A stretch of 64,000 bases of DNA from the NCBI GenBank assembly GCA_019614645.1, contig JABWDB010000031.1:2232001-2296000 (forward strand), written 5' to 3'. The notes under the pieces were generated by a model. The model was not told where the DNA came from and ran no database searches. It saw only the letters and a list, made by a program, of their open reading frames with translations. The position numbers and the translations under genes are program-made. This stretch comes from Stratiolaelaps scimitus (lineage: Eukaryota > Arthropoda > Arachnida > Mesostigmata > Laelapidae). Positions 25,327 through 36,312 of the stretch are shown here, piece after piece (positions within the stretch are counted from its first letter, which is position 1; every line of letters begins with the position of its first letter).

Positions 25327-25644
25327 TTGTTCACTTATATAAGAAAGCTGTTTTGTCGTTCATTGTCTGACCTTTTTGACAACGAGCTGCTGTGGATGGG
25401 CATTGCCGTCACCGCCCCGTTTCTCCTTATCGGCCTGATCGCCATCCCTCTGGTCCTTCGATGTCGCTCTCTGAGGCACTGCTCGATGGATTATATGTCT
25501 CCTGAAGCCACGAGGGTCCTCGAACCGGTGGCCTGTTCAGGGAGGAGAGACCAGACAGAAAAAAAGGACACGCAATTAGTTCAACCTGCCGGACGACACC
25601 GCAGCAGAGCTACCCCGTTCAAGAGAAGGAGTATTAGCTGTTAA
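25327..25644 (+). CDS. Unrecognised ORF with one predicted membrane segment
   Basis: A 105-codon plus-strand frame inside the host gene's intron. An internal start WMGIAVTAPFLLIGLIAIPL leads a hydrophobic segment of about 24 residues (residues 23-46), followed by Arg/Cys-rich sequence and a basic tail. Codons over 25,380-25,560 favour C and G at third positions, unlike the AT-rich surroundings. I find no splice border or family match. It may be a nested small membrane protein gene, an old inserted fragment or chance. Confidence 0.22.
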   Translation: MFTYIRKLFCRSLSDLFDNELLWMGIAVTAPFLLIGLIAIPLVLRCRSLRHCSMDYMSPEATRVLEPVACSGRRDQTEKKDTQLVQPAGRHRSRATPFKRRSISC

Positions 25645-27444
25645 TTAACTCAGGGGCATGGTGTGTGCAAAAGCATTTAGACGAGGCCCGGGTTCAGCAT
25701 CCGCGATGCATCGACAGACTTCACGACTAAGTGACACGAACGATAATTTAGCTGGAGACTGATTGAAAACACGCTGTCCAATCGGTTGGCCAAGACAACG
25801 GTGGGGCAGTATCAGAAAATAGGCAACAGGTAAGGTAGTCACCCATGTGATGTTGCCTTGAAGCCAATTACACGTCTTCTCTCTCTGTCTCTCCCTACTG
25901 TTCTCCCGTCTAAACTAATTAGCAGACTGCGACTGTGAGACATATTTTTAAAATGATAACTTCTATTACCACAACGAAGTTTCACCGTCTAAGAATTTGA
26001 CGCTGAATAGCTCGTAGTTGCAGGGCATGACATTTTAAAAGAATTTACTGTTATATATGGTTTGAATCTACCGAATGAACATATCTAAACAGTCAAGGTA
26101 AAATGTCAGGATATCTAGTATGTCTAAATGTCGTCGAGTCAGAAGAGGTGGACGGTCAACGAAGAGGAAGAAATAAAACCTAGGTTTCAAGTATACGTCA
26201 GTCACCATCGGTCCGATATTTTCCACCCTTTTTCCTGCTTTCCACCTTGAGCTCGAAGGCTGTGCTCTGATTCGTGTTTTCGTTTGCGGCACCCTCATGA
26301 ACCATAAATCGAATGTTCAGGTGATCGAGAAATGTGTCAAATATGGAGTAACCTAGAGCAGCCAGGACAATTCGTTGTGCTTACGCTGCATGTGGAGATT
26401 TTGCACGTCTCACACGCAGACAAGCTGCTTAAACCACACTTGTGGGTGAAGCTTGAACGCTAGCACCTAACCGGATATTTCAATATTCGAGGCCGATATC
26501 GTCAATTCCAGAACATCATTCATGGAAATAGCTGCTGACCGAACAAAAGATGCAAGACTTCGAGATCGGGGGGAGACGGAGTGGAGCTCAACTCGCACTT
26601 CGACACATATACAACTTGTGTCGAATTATAAATATCGCCCATTTGGCTTTAATGAAGGTGTCCCTGAATTGAATTTAATTACTTCACCATATTGGACCTT
26701 ACGTGCTAATTTGTGTTAATTACTCAAGAGACTACTCGACGGAGCTACACATCATTTTCGAAGCAGATAGGTTAACCGTTTGATGTCAGCACTTCCATAG
26801 GCAAGAGAGCTCAGATCCGATTCACATCTATATCAGATCTTCTATATAGCAGGCCCTATGCTCTCCATGGAGACTGCTTAGAATCAAGTGTTGTTCATAA
26901 ATCCTCAAGTAGCAAAACGGGTGCGGAACACACGGCTTCGAAGGTATGCACACAGTTCCACCAGATAAATACGAATGTTCTGTCCGACGAGCACATTCGC
27001 CCCCAAAGCGCCACATATTAGCAGATTTAGTACAATTTGATCACCTCCAGTACAATTTGATTCGTGAGATAGTCGCAGATAGCGCACGAGAGTCTAAATA
27101 GAAGTATCAACCGGAAGAAGCACAAATTGTTATCTTACGTAGTAGGTCCCATCCATCAAGAAGGACCATGTCAATATAGAGAAGCGTTGCTATTTCGTCG
27201 TCGTATATACGATACGCCCACGTCTTATTTAGGCTATCCGACGATATCAAGATATGTCATAGTGTACGTCGAACAAATAGCATAAACTTTGTCTAGATTG
27301 TGCCGCCAATGTGACGTTCTAAAAGTTTGGGTGAATTTAGAGTCTTCACAGGGGACAAGCGATGCTTGGGGTGCTCTGTACAGCGTCAGAGGACCCAAAA
27401 AGGAGTCGTTCTTGTCGGACCCCCGATGCCGACCTGACCTCCTG

Positions 27445-27469
27445 TCTCTCTCTCTCTCTCTCTCTCTCT
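27445..27469. repeat. (CT)n microsatellite
   Basis: About 25 bases of CT dinucleotide. Confidence 0.95.
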
Positions 27470-28590
27470 GCCAGAGGCCATTAGCCTCAAGGAGATCGCC
27501 TACTCTCGCCGTCTCGGTGGACGAGAGGCAATAAAGTTCAGCCAAGGCCAGCAGGGTAGGTCAACCCGCTGTCAAGTCTGGAGTTCAAACTTCTCGGCGG
27601 ACAGTCAGGCGGCAACGGGCAACGTATCCCTCGGTCTGCGAGCGGAGGTGGTCTAACAACGGGCGCTCACTCGGTACAACCCTCCGGACTCATTGATGCT
27701 GGCCGTAGCTACGATGCCATGACTATTAGATAACAATAATAATGATGGCGGCAGCGGCGGCGACCGCGGATACGCTCAAGACGCTACAAATGCAAATTGC
27801 ACCGATGCTCACATAAGATTGCGTTCCTTCTAAAGTTTGCCGCATGATACTAAGCCCAATTAACGATTGGCGCATCTGATTCATCTAGCAGCGTAAAGTT
27901 TGCCGATACTACAGTCCAAGCTCGGGCCAGCAACCCCATACGGTGTTAAACAGCTGTACGTACTAACTGATACTGAGTCTTGGGTCAATATACAATTTTC
28001 CGAAAGAGTAAACTTTCCGAAACGTCAACGGCAGTCATGAAATTGTGAGTTTCGACAGATGCAATTGTGTGCTTTGGCTGTGCGCGTCACATGTTTATAA
28101 AGCGAGCGTTTTTCCCAGTTCTGTTCGACTCATCCGTGTCAACGTGGTACCGGCAGATTCGAATTCAACAGAGACAAAGCCACAGGTTTTCTGCGAAATG
28201 CAAACATTGTCTAGACGTTTATTGCTGCTTTGACACAGGAGTCATTATTTTTTAGTGGACGTGCAACGTTGTGCAAATTGTTGTGTTACAATGTGTTACC
28301 GTCTGTGTTAAGTCTGTAGCTGCAAATGGACGGAGTCCTGCGACCTGGTGACACAAAACAAAGGAACTTAAGCAAACTGCAGTTGCTTTAATCAACTAAT
28401 ATCACATTCACCCCTTAACCCTTTAAGCACAAATTCTGCTAACAAAATAATCAATCCCAAGATGTATGTGCCTGTTCATTACAGCCCTCAACTTATGCTT
28501 TTGACTAGAAAACGAAATTATCTATTAATTGCCCTTCGTAGTATGAAATTCTCACGTCAGCTTATATAGCTACTTAAGCAGTCTACTCAC

Positions 28591-28652
28591 TAAGTAAGTC
28601 CTCCTGGTCGACACGAGATAGCAGACCACCGAATTCGTCGTCGAGCCTATAC
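28591..28652 (-). CDS. Ae2: Probable anion exchanger N-terminal exon: YRLDDEFGGLLSR
   Basis: A 62-base exon with acceptor tatttccttgcag and donor CTTA|gtgagt. One base completes Arg, then YRLDDEFGGLLSRVDQEDLL. It loosely resembles the HRFxDxPGxRRHLV region N-terminal to the conserved AE domain. It follows the His-rich exon in phase. It exits with one base, which does not fit the next known exon at 18271, so something between is missing or this donor is wrong. Confidence 0.6.
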
Positions 28653-28807
28653 CTGCAAGGAAATAAGCAAAAAAAAACCGATAAATCGCCAGTTACTACA
28701 ATCACGTTTGTGGTGATCGGGGTCGAATTTAAATAATTAGCTCTTATTTTAGCAAAGTTAAATTACCAGCGTCGTCATCCACTTATTTTCTAGTCGTTAT
28801 GACAAAC

Positions 28808-28915
28808 CTGCTGGTGGCGTTGTGGAAATGACCATAATGCTGCTGTGGCTCCCTGTGACCGTCTCGAGAAGGCTGATGGTGCGCGTGAAATCGATGTGGA
28901 CGACCCGAGGCGTGT
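28808..28915 (-). CDS. Ae2: Probable anion exchanger exon: His-rich segment
   Basis: A 108-base exon with acceptor ggtatccttcag and donor AGCAG|gtttgt. After completing Gly it reads HASGRPHRFHAHHQPSRDGH, then REPQQHYGHFHNATS. About a quarter of the residues are His. SLC4 proteins often carry a His/Arg-rich stretch N-terminal to the conserved domain. Phases match the exons at 31344 and 28652. Confidence 0.65.
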
Positions 28916-31343
28916 CTGAAGGATACCACAGGCATACGATTCCGTAGAGTAATCATGGAATAGGAAAAAGGGGAAAATAGAGGAAGAAATTGGCGCCATC
29001 GTTACTTTGTACGATTCAGGGAAAATTCATGGGGGGTTTAAAGTTCGAATCATAATCATATAACTCTTCTATTTACTTATCTATTATAGTATATAACATG
29101 ATATAGCATGATACCATACATCGTGAATTTCGCCAAATACATTCATATCCGATTGGGTAAGATGGAGATGTGTTTTGTTTTAATACACATAGGAAACATT
29201 TGACGTTCACATGTACAAGACACATATGGATTCACTGTCGAAATTCGAAGTACGAACATAACGCCACCCATGTACGTTTTTCAGCCTACATCGTCGTCGT
29301 CGTTGTTGTTGTTATTGTTGTTGTTGCTTTCTCTAATTATTTTGGCTGGGCCGCAGTTCTTCCCTCTTGAGATCTATTTCTCATTGCAATTGCTATTTCT
29401 CCATATGGCCGAATAACTACGAGAAATATGGGGAAATCCTCCACCTCATCATACCTATCCCGGGTGTGTTCGCGAAGCTTTTCCTTCCGTTCTCGGCCCC
29501 CAGGATGACTTTCTTCGTCTCCGATGATGAAGCCAACCTGCCAAGTGGAATAACGAATAGGCATTGCTTGTGGATTGTTGATTACAACAAATATATATGG
29601 GCAACATGCATAGAGAAAAGTGACTAAACCGACGTAAATGCACACGAAGTCGACCAAGAGCCCTCAGCTAAGCGTTAGGTACTTATCTCGACAAGTGATG
29701 TTTGTCTTATGGATGATTTAAATTAAGTGGTTCGAAACAGTCGAGTCAATTTGTAGCTGTTTAATTCAAATTCCCAAATGAGGATGTAATTAATTTAACT
29801 AAAAATTGACACTTTCGACTGTCCGGCACCACTTAAGCTAGATACCTTCGGATGCTCGTCGAGGGGATTTCGAGATCGGGGCTCAGGAGATGTAAGCGGC
29901 TCATCCCCTGCGCTCACACGATGAAAGTCTTGCACCGGAAGACCACTAAAAACCACGACATATGCAACAACGGATCGTTAGAAGAGGAACACAAGTTTGA
30001 GTTGCAACATTGGGACATAGTGTCCTATGAGATCCTGACATGTATGTGCTTGTGATGTCAGTAGGCTGTCGCGATCAGGACTCTGCTACCGAAATCCGAG
30101 AGGTAAAAATATTTGAAATCGTTTCCATTATAACAATGGTCGTAGAAAAATGGTTGGCTAGCGTTAATATTGTAGTTGTGCGTTTGACACTCAGGACTGC
30201 CTATCGTTTATTTGATGTGAGCCGGAATATACATTGGCAAAACGACCTAAATATATAAATTAGTTATAATATGTCGTCTCCTCCATTGTTTACGAACTCT
30301 TCCCTCCCTCTCGACCAACTTTTCAATTAGTTTTACCAAAAATCGGCTTCGTTTCGGTAGAAAAATGAATTGAGCCTGTTTTCGAGGTCAGCCTCAGTAG
30401 CAAAGATTTCGCCTTGGATTGTTTGGCTGGACGGCGAGCAGCAAAGGTGCAGAAGGGACTGTCGGTGCAAGCTCGGGAAATAACAGAGGACGGTGGAGAA
30501 CCACCCATTCAAACTCCTGGGGAGCCTCTTTAGAGATATTTTCAATGTGGGACCCAGCGTTGTAGCATCACTTGTTGTCAGGAGAGACACTTCATGCGAG
30601 AGCAATTGCATCAGTGGCCAGGATTAGGGATTCGCTTTTTTAAATTTTTATGTTTGGTTTTATCCAGCTGGCCGGTCAATCATACTCGACATATGCGGGC
30701 TTTCTCCAACAGTTCTACCTATGCATGTGAACATAGACACGACATGTTAAGAATATCCCAGCAAACTACGATTTTTGGCGATCGAGGTGACGTTCACAAA
30801 TCCTCGTGTCTTCGTGCTTGTCACGGAAACCCCACCCACAGAGATGCGCATTAGCATGTATTTTTGTTCCATCTTTATGATAGACTAACTGCTTCTGTCA
30901 GCAGATTCTATTATATGTTGTTGGCCATGTGCCAATCGGCACGTCGAACCGCAGCATCTGGGAATGAATTCGATTGTTTGGACTTTCTGGTTCAGATGTT
31001 AGAGATTGTGTTGCGCAATTCTAAGATCGTTGAGTAATAATGGCATTCCGAATACAAATTATGCGTTCATCAATCATCGGGCATGTGGTGGCAAGCGTTG
31101 TAGAATTGCGTCTACAAGAGCAGGAGAATAAGAAACCCACTTTGAGGCAACAGAGAGATAGGATGTCAATCAGAGGCCAAATGTTAACCAGTGCACCATA
31201 ACCAGACTCAAATAAACAAGCCTGTATGGACGCCCTACGTTTAAAAAAGGATCCGGTGTTGCAATGAATTCATTCATTAAGTCATGATGCAATCTCGTGA
31301 AAATCGTCGCAGTCACTTGATTCTTTGGAAGGTTAGACTTTAC
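28916..31343 (-). other. Intron with a mariner relic
   Basis: Contains a GTC/GTT-rich stretch near 29290-29328 and the decayed mariner fragment at 30290-30600. Nothing else is supported. Confidence 0.6.
30290..30600 (-). pseudogene. Decayed mariner transposase C-terminal fragment
   Basis: Minus-strand reading in shifting frames gives GPTLKISLKRL, FEWVVLHRPLLFPELAPTDS, and IQGEIFATEADLENRLNSFF. These match the mariner blocks LxxLGWxVLxHPPYSPxLAPTDYHLF (third catalytic Asp) and NGxxFxxxEDLxNxLxxFF. KLIEKLVERE follows near the end, like the GIxKLPERWQ block. Frameshifts and stops interrupt it. It covers a different and larger part of the transposase than the relic at 8.2 kb, and no inverted repeat was found. 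Confidence 0.78.
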
Positions 31344-31531
31344 CCGGGCGGCTCTTTAGCCTTCTTCAGCAGCGAGGGTCGCTTCTCGGAAGATCGACTG
31401 TTACAGGTAGCAGTTCTGTTATCGTTTGTAGATGGTTGACGGGCTTCTAAATGGGTCGTTTGTTCGCTCTCCTCATAGGAGGGTGGCAGGAGGGGCACAT
31501 CAGCTCCGTCGTCCTGTGAACCTGCGGCATC
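31344..31531 (-). CDS. Ae2: Probable anion exchanger N-terminal exon: acidic/Pro-rich
   Basis: A 188-base exon with acceptor gttgatttcag and donor CCCGG|gtaaag. It reads DAAGSQDDGADVPLLPPSYE, then ESEQTTHLEARQPSTNDN and a basic end (RSSEKRPSLLKKAKEPP). LPPSYEE resembles a PPxY-type motif, a possible WW-domain binding site. Entry is phase 0; two bases exit and complete Gly with the next exon. Confidence 0.65.
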
Positions 31532-32630
31532 CTGAAATCAACATAAATCAGCTTAATAATGTATCGATGTACCTTGGCATGAAAACCCGTTTTGATATAA
31601 ATGGGATATATAAATTCACCTTTAATAATTCTGCAGCAAACAAACTCATCTAAAAAAAATATATATATATATATGTATATATAAATAGCATATGTCTTGC
31701 ATGTTCCGTATCTCACTGGGTCACACATGATTACAGACTTTTTTTGAGAGATTGATACCCCTCGGAGCCAATAACCCCGCTAACATCATATTGCACATAG
31801 TATGTCTGTGGTAAACGTTGTTAAACTATTTCATTTGCATAACACATTTAAAGCAACTTCGACCACCCACAGAATTCGCAGTTTATGACTTCGGTATAGT
31901 GCACCATTGATGGTCTGCCCCGAAGCAAGCATCACTGTCGCCGTCAGGATCGTCACAGAGAATAAGCACGATCGTTACCAGACAAGGGAGCAATTGTGTT
32001 CTGTTATCTTTGTAAGTTATTTACCTCGCCTATATTTTGCCAATACATTCGTATCATCTCCCATCCTCCTCCTGCTGTAATTAACCGATGCGGAACAAGA
32101 GAATCTTATGAGGAACCGCAATTTTGTTGCACCTTTCTTGATGCGAACTGGTTGAATAATCAATGCCTTTTGAGGGCACATTTCTTCGCTGTAGATCCCT
32201 GTTCGAATAAACGAAATGGGCGAATCTATTTGTACTTTTATCAAGAGCTTAAGTCTAAATGATAAATAATTAATGTTTTTGCACCACAATCGCTCGCGAA
32301 CGAGGCGAGAGATTGACTCGACGTCACTGAGTGAATGATCACTGACTGACGTATATGGCTCCTTAGTTTTGTCATCGTTGTAACAGCGTATTTTATCATT
32401 ACTCCTCAAAAACTATGGACATTGAGCAAAATCACGCATAACGTCATAACGCAAGTTCTGACACGTAGCGAGGTAAAGCGATTCCATTCTCAGAAGTAGC
32501 ATTTCTATCATGATAATGATACAATTATATTATTATATTATATGTTTGCCTGAACTATTCACCCGGAACCACAGCGCGGTAAGCTATTAAGTGCAAACCC
32601 TCCTGTGAATTTGCTCTGTCGTAGCCTGCA

Positions 32631-32635
32631 CACAA

Positions 32636-32676
<41 letters not shown>
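32631..32676. repeat. Compound (CA)n(TA)n microsatellite
   Basis: CA repeats run directly into TA repeats over about 46 bases. Confidence 0.93.
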
Positions 32677-34009
32677 CAAGCATGAGTCGTTAGCATATTC
32701 TGTGAGCGTTTGCGGGACCGTATGCACAAATGCATAATAGTACTAACAATCATAATAGAAGAATATACAGCAGAGTTATAGTGCAAACACATTTCGAAAG
32801 GAGAACATGATGTCCCATCCTGATTATAGAGCTACTAGCTCAGAGCATGGGGCCAATTACAAAGCGATTATGCTGTAATTCGTCGCGGACTCGTGAATAC
32901 ACGGATGATCAAGGCTGATCGACCGAACGGTCAACAGCTACAGTGGCCGCACACCAACCAATATTCAAAGCCACAATTGTCTTTTCTCGTTCGTTTGACA
33001 AGTCGCCGATATATATATGCGCACTGCCAATATACTCCATTGCAAGCAACAGCTGCATAGTACATACCCATGGTATGACTATTTCTCATTTCTTCTCGAG
33101 TAGTTTGATCCTGCATATTATGTCAGATGACTGGCAGATAATGTTTCAGCGTCAACAAGTAGGGGGCGCCCATTCGATCCGACTCGGACTCACTCGGAGC
33201 AGCACGAAACATTTCCCGTCTCTAGAGCAGTCAGGGCAGCAGCACCAGCAGCATCAATGGCACTTCTGATCACTGGTGTCACCGTAATGCCCCTCTGCCC
33301 AGAACGTCTGTCGATGTTCTGCCTTGGGCTGTTCGCAATCATTGTAATGAGCTGTTAGATGGCATTTATCTGATTCCGGACTCTTGTTGCTTCGCTTGTT
33401 CCCGACCCTGCCGAGATCCGAGCGACCAACAATCAGCTGTAACGTGATGATCACGGAACGAAAATCGTGAATAGCATTTTGTTTCGTCATTGGCTTGGCT
33501 CGATCGACCGACAGAACCAAGGAATAAACTGACTAACGACAAGGCATCACAGATCGTCTGCCTTTTTGCTGTATTATAAAGTAGGCGTTTGTAAGCAAAA
33601 TTGTCATTTTTCGTACATTGTTACAGATAACTAGTAATTAATTGGACTTCGTTAGAAGATTGTTAGTCTTGGAATCCACGAGCCAACTACGCGAGCTTAG
33701 TACGAAGTGAAGAGATGCTTAAAAATTCAATAATACTTGCTCAGTAGGCCAGGCTAATGCATGTTCTCATAGAAGACAGCTGAAACGAATGTAGAGCGGA
33801 GTGTGATAGAACCTCGAATCTCTCTCACACTCCCCTTCGATAATGTTTATTCGTGTTGCAGATGTTATCGTCTATTTGTTGTAGATGTTATCATCTATAT
33901 GTTGGGAGTGACAATTATCAGGTCGACACCTTTTAGCTATGGCCCAGAACCGTCTAGATGCGCAGAGCCAAAATCAGGTTCTTAAATGTATCACTATTGA
34001 GACTCTTGA

Positions 34010-34180
34010 ACCTTGTCGAGCCCGGCGGCGTTGTGCATACGTGTATGCCTTACGTGGGTGCAAGAGATTTGATTTCCGCCGTTGAACATTTGTATTTAGG
34101 AAAATGAATTCGTCTAACGAAGCAATGCCGCAAGCAGTTGTACCGTGGACATTAATTCTTAGCTGTCAGTCAGTCCGGAA
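34010..34180 (+). repeat. Second repeat family, single copy
   Basis: Shares cgagcccggyg, ccgttgaacattt, cgaagcaatgccg and agcagttgtaccgtggac, in that order, with the copies at 41560-42145. The body is diverged. Its function is unknown; it may be a tRNA-related short retroposon. Confidence 0.65.
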
Positions 34181-35187
34181 GAAAGAAAGCTTCTTTAATC
34201 TTGCTGTTTTCGCTCAGTTTTAGGTATATTTCTCCTATTGCGCACCTGGTTATAGTGCTCTTTGGTGCAATTGGCAAAATGAGAGGTTAAGTGTACAATG
34301 CTATTGCCAGATGTGCTAATTCTCTTAAAAGCAAACGGTCATTATCCAGAGAAGAAAAATGGGGAGAATTCAATTAAAGTCGCACACCCTGATGTGGTCG
34401 GTATGTCTGATTTAAATTCAATTTCTTCAATGCCTTGGCTTGAAAATAAACCGCTGTCGACGGAGACTGGCATTTATATTAGTCATCGATGTTTTATCAA
34501 TAATAAATAAACAAGTACAACACCAATTTCCAGTGTATCAGTAGAGTTTGCTTACATCTTGAAAATATCACTTTGATTGGAATCACTCCACTAATGATCC
34601 GGTGAGACTTTTAATATAATACCACATCTATCGCGATATAGGAAAATAAAACACAATAATGAACACAATCGAAAAGCGGTACCATCTTTACTGTCGGATG
34701 ACATCGTTCATTTTGATCTTCAGCCAATTCTCTATCATTGCTATTATTGTTGTTTATTCGTTCCAAAGCATTCGGTGTCAGCGTGTACAGGTACACGAGC
34801 TAGTGCACGCACGTATGATTTCCGTACCAAGTAATAGCTCCATTGAAGAATCGTAGAAGCCGTCAAACACGGCAGACATAATGGCGACGTAATCGCAGCG
34901 ACACGGTCTAACTCGGTATGAGTGTCCCTGTGTGTGTGTGCGTGTGTCAGGGGTGTATCTGTGCTAGTTTCGTACGCTTCTTTGACGTTGTTTGCCTTCC
35001 GAAAACGACTTCGTCGTTCAGACAGAGAAGAACAATCTGAGCGCGGGGTGTTTCGCAAAACGAAGAAGACATTTTCGCGCTCATTTTGTTTCGATCATTT
35101 GATTCTTCCTACAGCGCAATTCTCGAATTGTTGTCCTCCTGTAACGAGTCCTCCATTCTGATCTTTCCGAAATGCTCGCCCGCTCAC

Positions 35188-35235
35188 TACCGATTCAGTG
35201 TCACCGAAATCATTCGCTGGTGGAGCTCGACGCGA
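35188..35235 (-). CDS. Possible small anion exchanger exon: SRRAPPANDFGDTESV
   Basis: A 48-base stretch with an acceptor (gcatcgagtcacag, pyrimidine-rich further upstream) and a good donor (TCGGTA|gtgagc). It reads 16 codons in phase 0 on both sides, exactly what is needed to fit between the exons at 38782 and 31531. Surrounding DNA is GC-rich and open on both strands, so the match could be accidental. If real it is probably an optional exon. Confidence 0.35.
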
Positions 35236-35542
35236 CTGTGACTCGATGCGAGTGCACAACGAGGATGATAATGATGGCAATAATGGATGGTGTGATGTGT
35301 CTTTTCGACCCCGTCAGTTCATTATCGTGCGCGGTAGGCCAGCCGATGTAACGCGCGCAAATGTAAATGCTACTACGCACTGTGCCGCAAAACCACGTAT
35401 GCCCTATGAGCATATGATCAACGTATATGGGTGTATGTATTTAAAAGTAAAGTGGTATGAATCCTCTGGACTATTTGAAGTAGCCTCCGTTCCATGGTTA
35501 AGTAACGATGCAGATCAAGGTCATTGACAAGCTCGTATAGCT

Positions 35543-35582
35543 ATAGCTATAAGCTATATATATATATATATATATGTATATA
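35543..35582. repeat. TA-rich microsatellite, left flank of mariner
   Basis: TA repeats with a few interruptions end in the TA target copy of the mariner insertion. The tract resumes at 36278. Confidence 0.9.
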
Positions 35583-36277
35583 TTAGGCTGTCCCCTTCAA
35601 ACTTTCGCCTCTTTAAATGCCAATAACTTTTGAACTAAATGAGTTAGAATGAAGATATTTTGGTATGAGTTAGAGGCGTATAAGTCTTCAAATTAGATGT
35701 CGAACACTCCACACGCATTTTCATCTGCTCAGCACTCAGTATATGGGGAACCCATTTTGCATTGATTTTCTTCATCTTCAGTACATTGGTGACAATTTTA
35801 TGACATGCCACCCGAGGAATGCCAGTTTCAGCCGACAAAGACCTCATGGACCAAGCTCTAGTTTGCTCAAAAGCTGCCCTGATTCTGTCAATCCGTTCGT
35901 CCCTCGGTGCACCTGATTTGTGGTCCCCGCCTCGGTGGTCATCGGTGTCCATATCTCCACTGTTAAATCGCTTGCACCAACTTTGCACCGTTCGCAGGCA
36001 TAAGGCAGACCTGCCGTACGCGTTCACTAATTTTCGATGGATTTCAGCTGGAGGGTGTTTTTGGAAAAACAAAAACTTGATGTTTTCCCGTTGATTTTTG
36101 GGGGAATTTGAACTTTCTCCTGCAGTGTCCATCTTTCTGATCGTATCGAAACCACTTAGTGTTCGAACGGAAGCCACGTTCCTGCCGCGTGCCCACTCCA
36201 AAAATCAACGCATTGTATCTCGTAGTTCGGTTTGTGCGCCATTCGAAAGGCGCGAAAGTTTGAAGGGGACAGCCTAA
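35583..36277 (-). mobile_element. Short mariner element with intact ends and a deleted catalytic domain
   Basis: A 695-base element. The left end begins ttaggctgtccccttcaaac, and the right end is its exact reverse complement for 26 bases (35583-35608 and 36252-36277). Similarity beyond that is weaker. TA copies flank both ends (35581-35582, 36278-36279), as expected for Tc1/mariner. Full mariners are about 1.3 kb, so roughly 600 bases are missing internally. The element sits inside a TA microsatellite that continues on both sides. The good end match and open frame suggest that it is young. Confidence 0.93.
35644..36132 (-). CDS. Truncated mariner transposase, DNA-binding half only
   Basis: The frame is open from ATG at 36132 (MDTAGESSNSPKNQRENIKF) for 162 codons; it also extends upstream without an ATG. 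It has the paired helix-turn-helix region of mariner transposases: IHRKLVNAYGRSALCLRTVQ, SWCKRFNSGDMDTDDHRGG, then a second HTH with SLSAETGIPRVACHKIV. The linker KWVPHILSAEQMKMRVE matches the family's KWVPRLLTPEQ block. After it the frame ends about 20 residues later, so the whole DD34D catalytic domain is absent. Such a protein could bind the terminal repeats but not cut or join DNA. The family function is known; any present activity is inference. Confidence 0.9.
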   Translation of the reverse strand: MDTAGESSNSPKNQRENIKFLFFQKHPPAEIHRKLVNAYGRSALCLRTVQSWCKRFNSGDMDTDDHRGGDHKSGAPRDERIDRIRAAFEQTRAWSMRSLSAETGIPRVACHKIVTNVLKMKKINAKWVPHILSAEQMKMRVECSTSNLKTYTPLTHTKISSF

Positions 36278-36278
36278 T

Positions 36279-36311
<33 letters not shown>
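36278..36311. repeat. TA microsatellite, right flank of mariner
   Basis: Continuation of the TA tract interrupted by the mariner. Confidence 0.93.

Positions 36312-36312
<1 letters not shown>

Larger units (their letters stand above)
18272..28590 (-). other. About 10.3 kb between two anion exchanger exons; at least one exon unplaced
   Basis: The exon at 28591 exits with one base but the exon at 18271 enters in phase 0, so at least one more exon must lie here. In AE2 this part carries basic Lys/Arg-rich sequence before PHEVFVEL. The interval also holds TA runs (19779-19799, 23493-23510), a G run at 25204-25215, a CT run at 27445-27469, unidentified degenerate coding-like sequence at 21.1-22.6 kb and a plus-strand ORF with a membrane segment at 25327-25644. 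Confidence 0.6.

Noticed and set aside
27128..27190. Minus-strand exon candidate ending CTAC|gtaaga
   Set aside because: The donor is good, but the acceptor is poor and the phase does not solve the anion exchanger gap.
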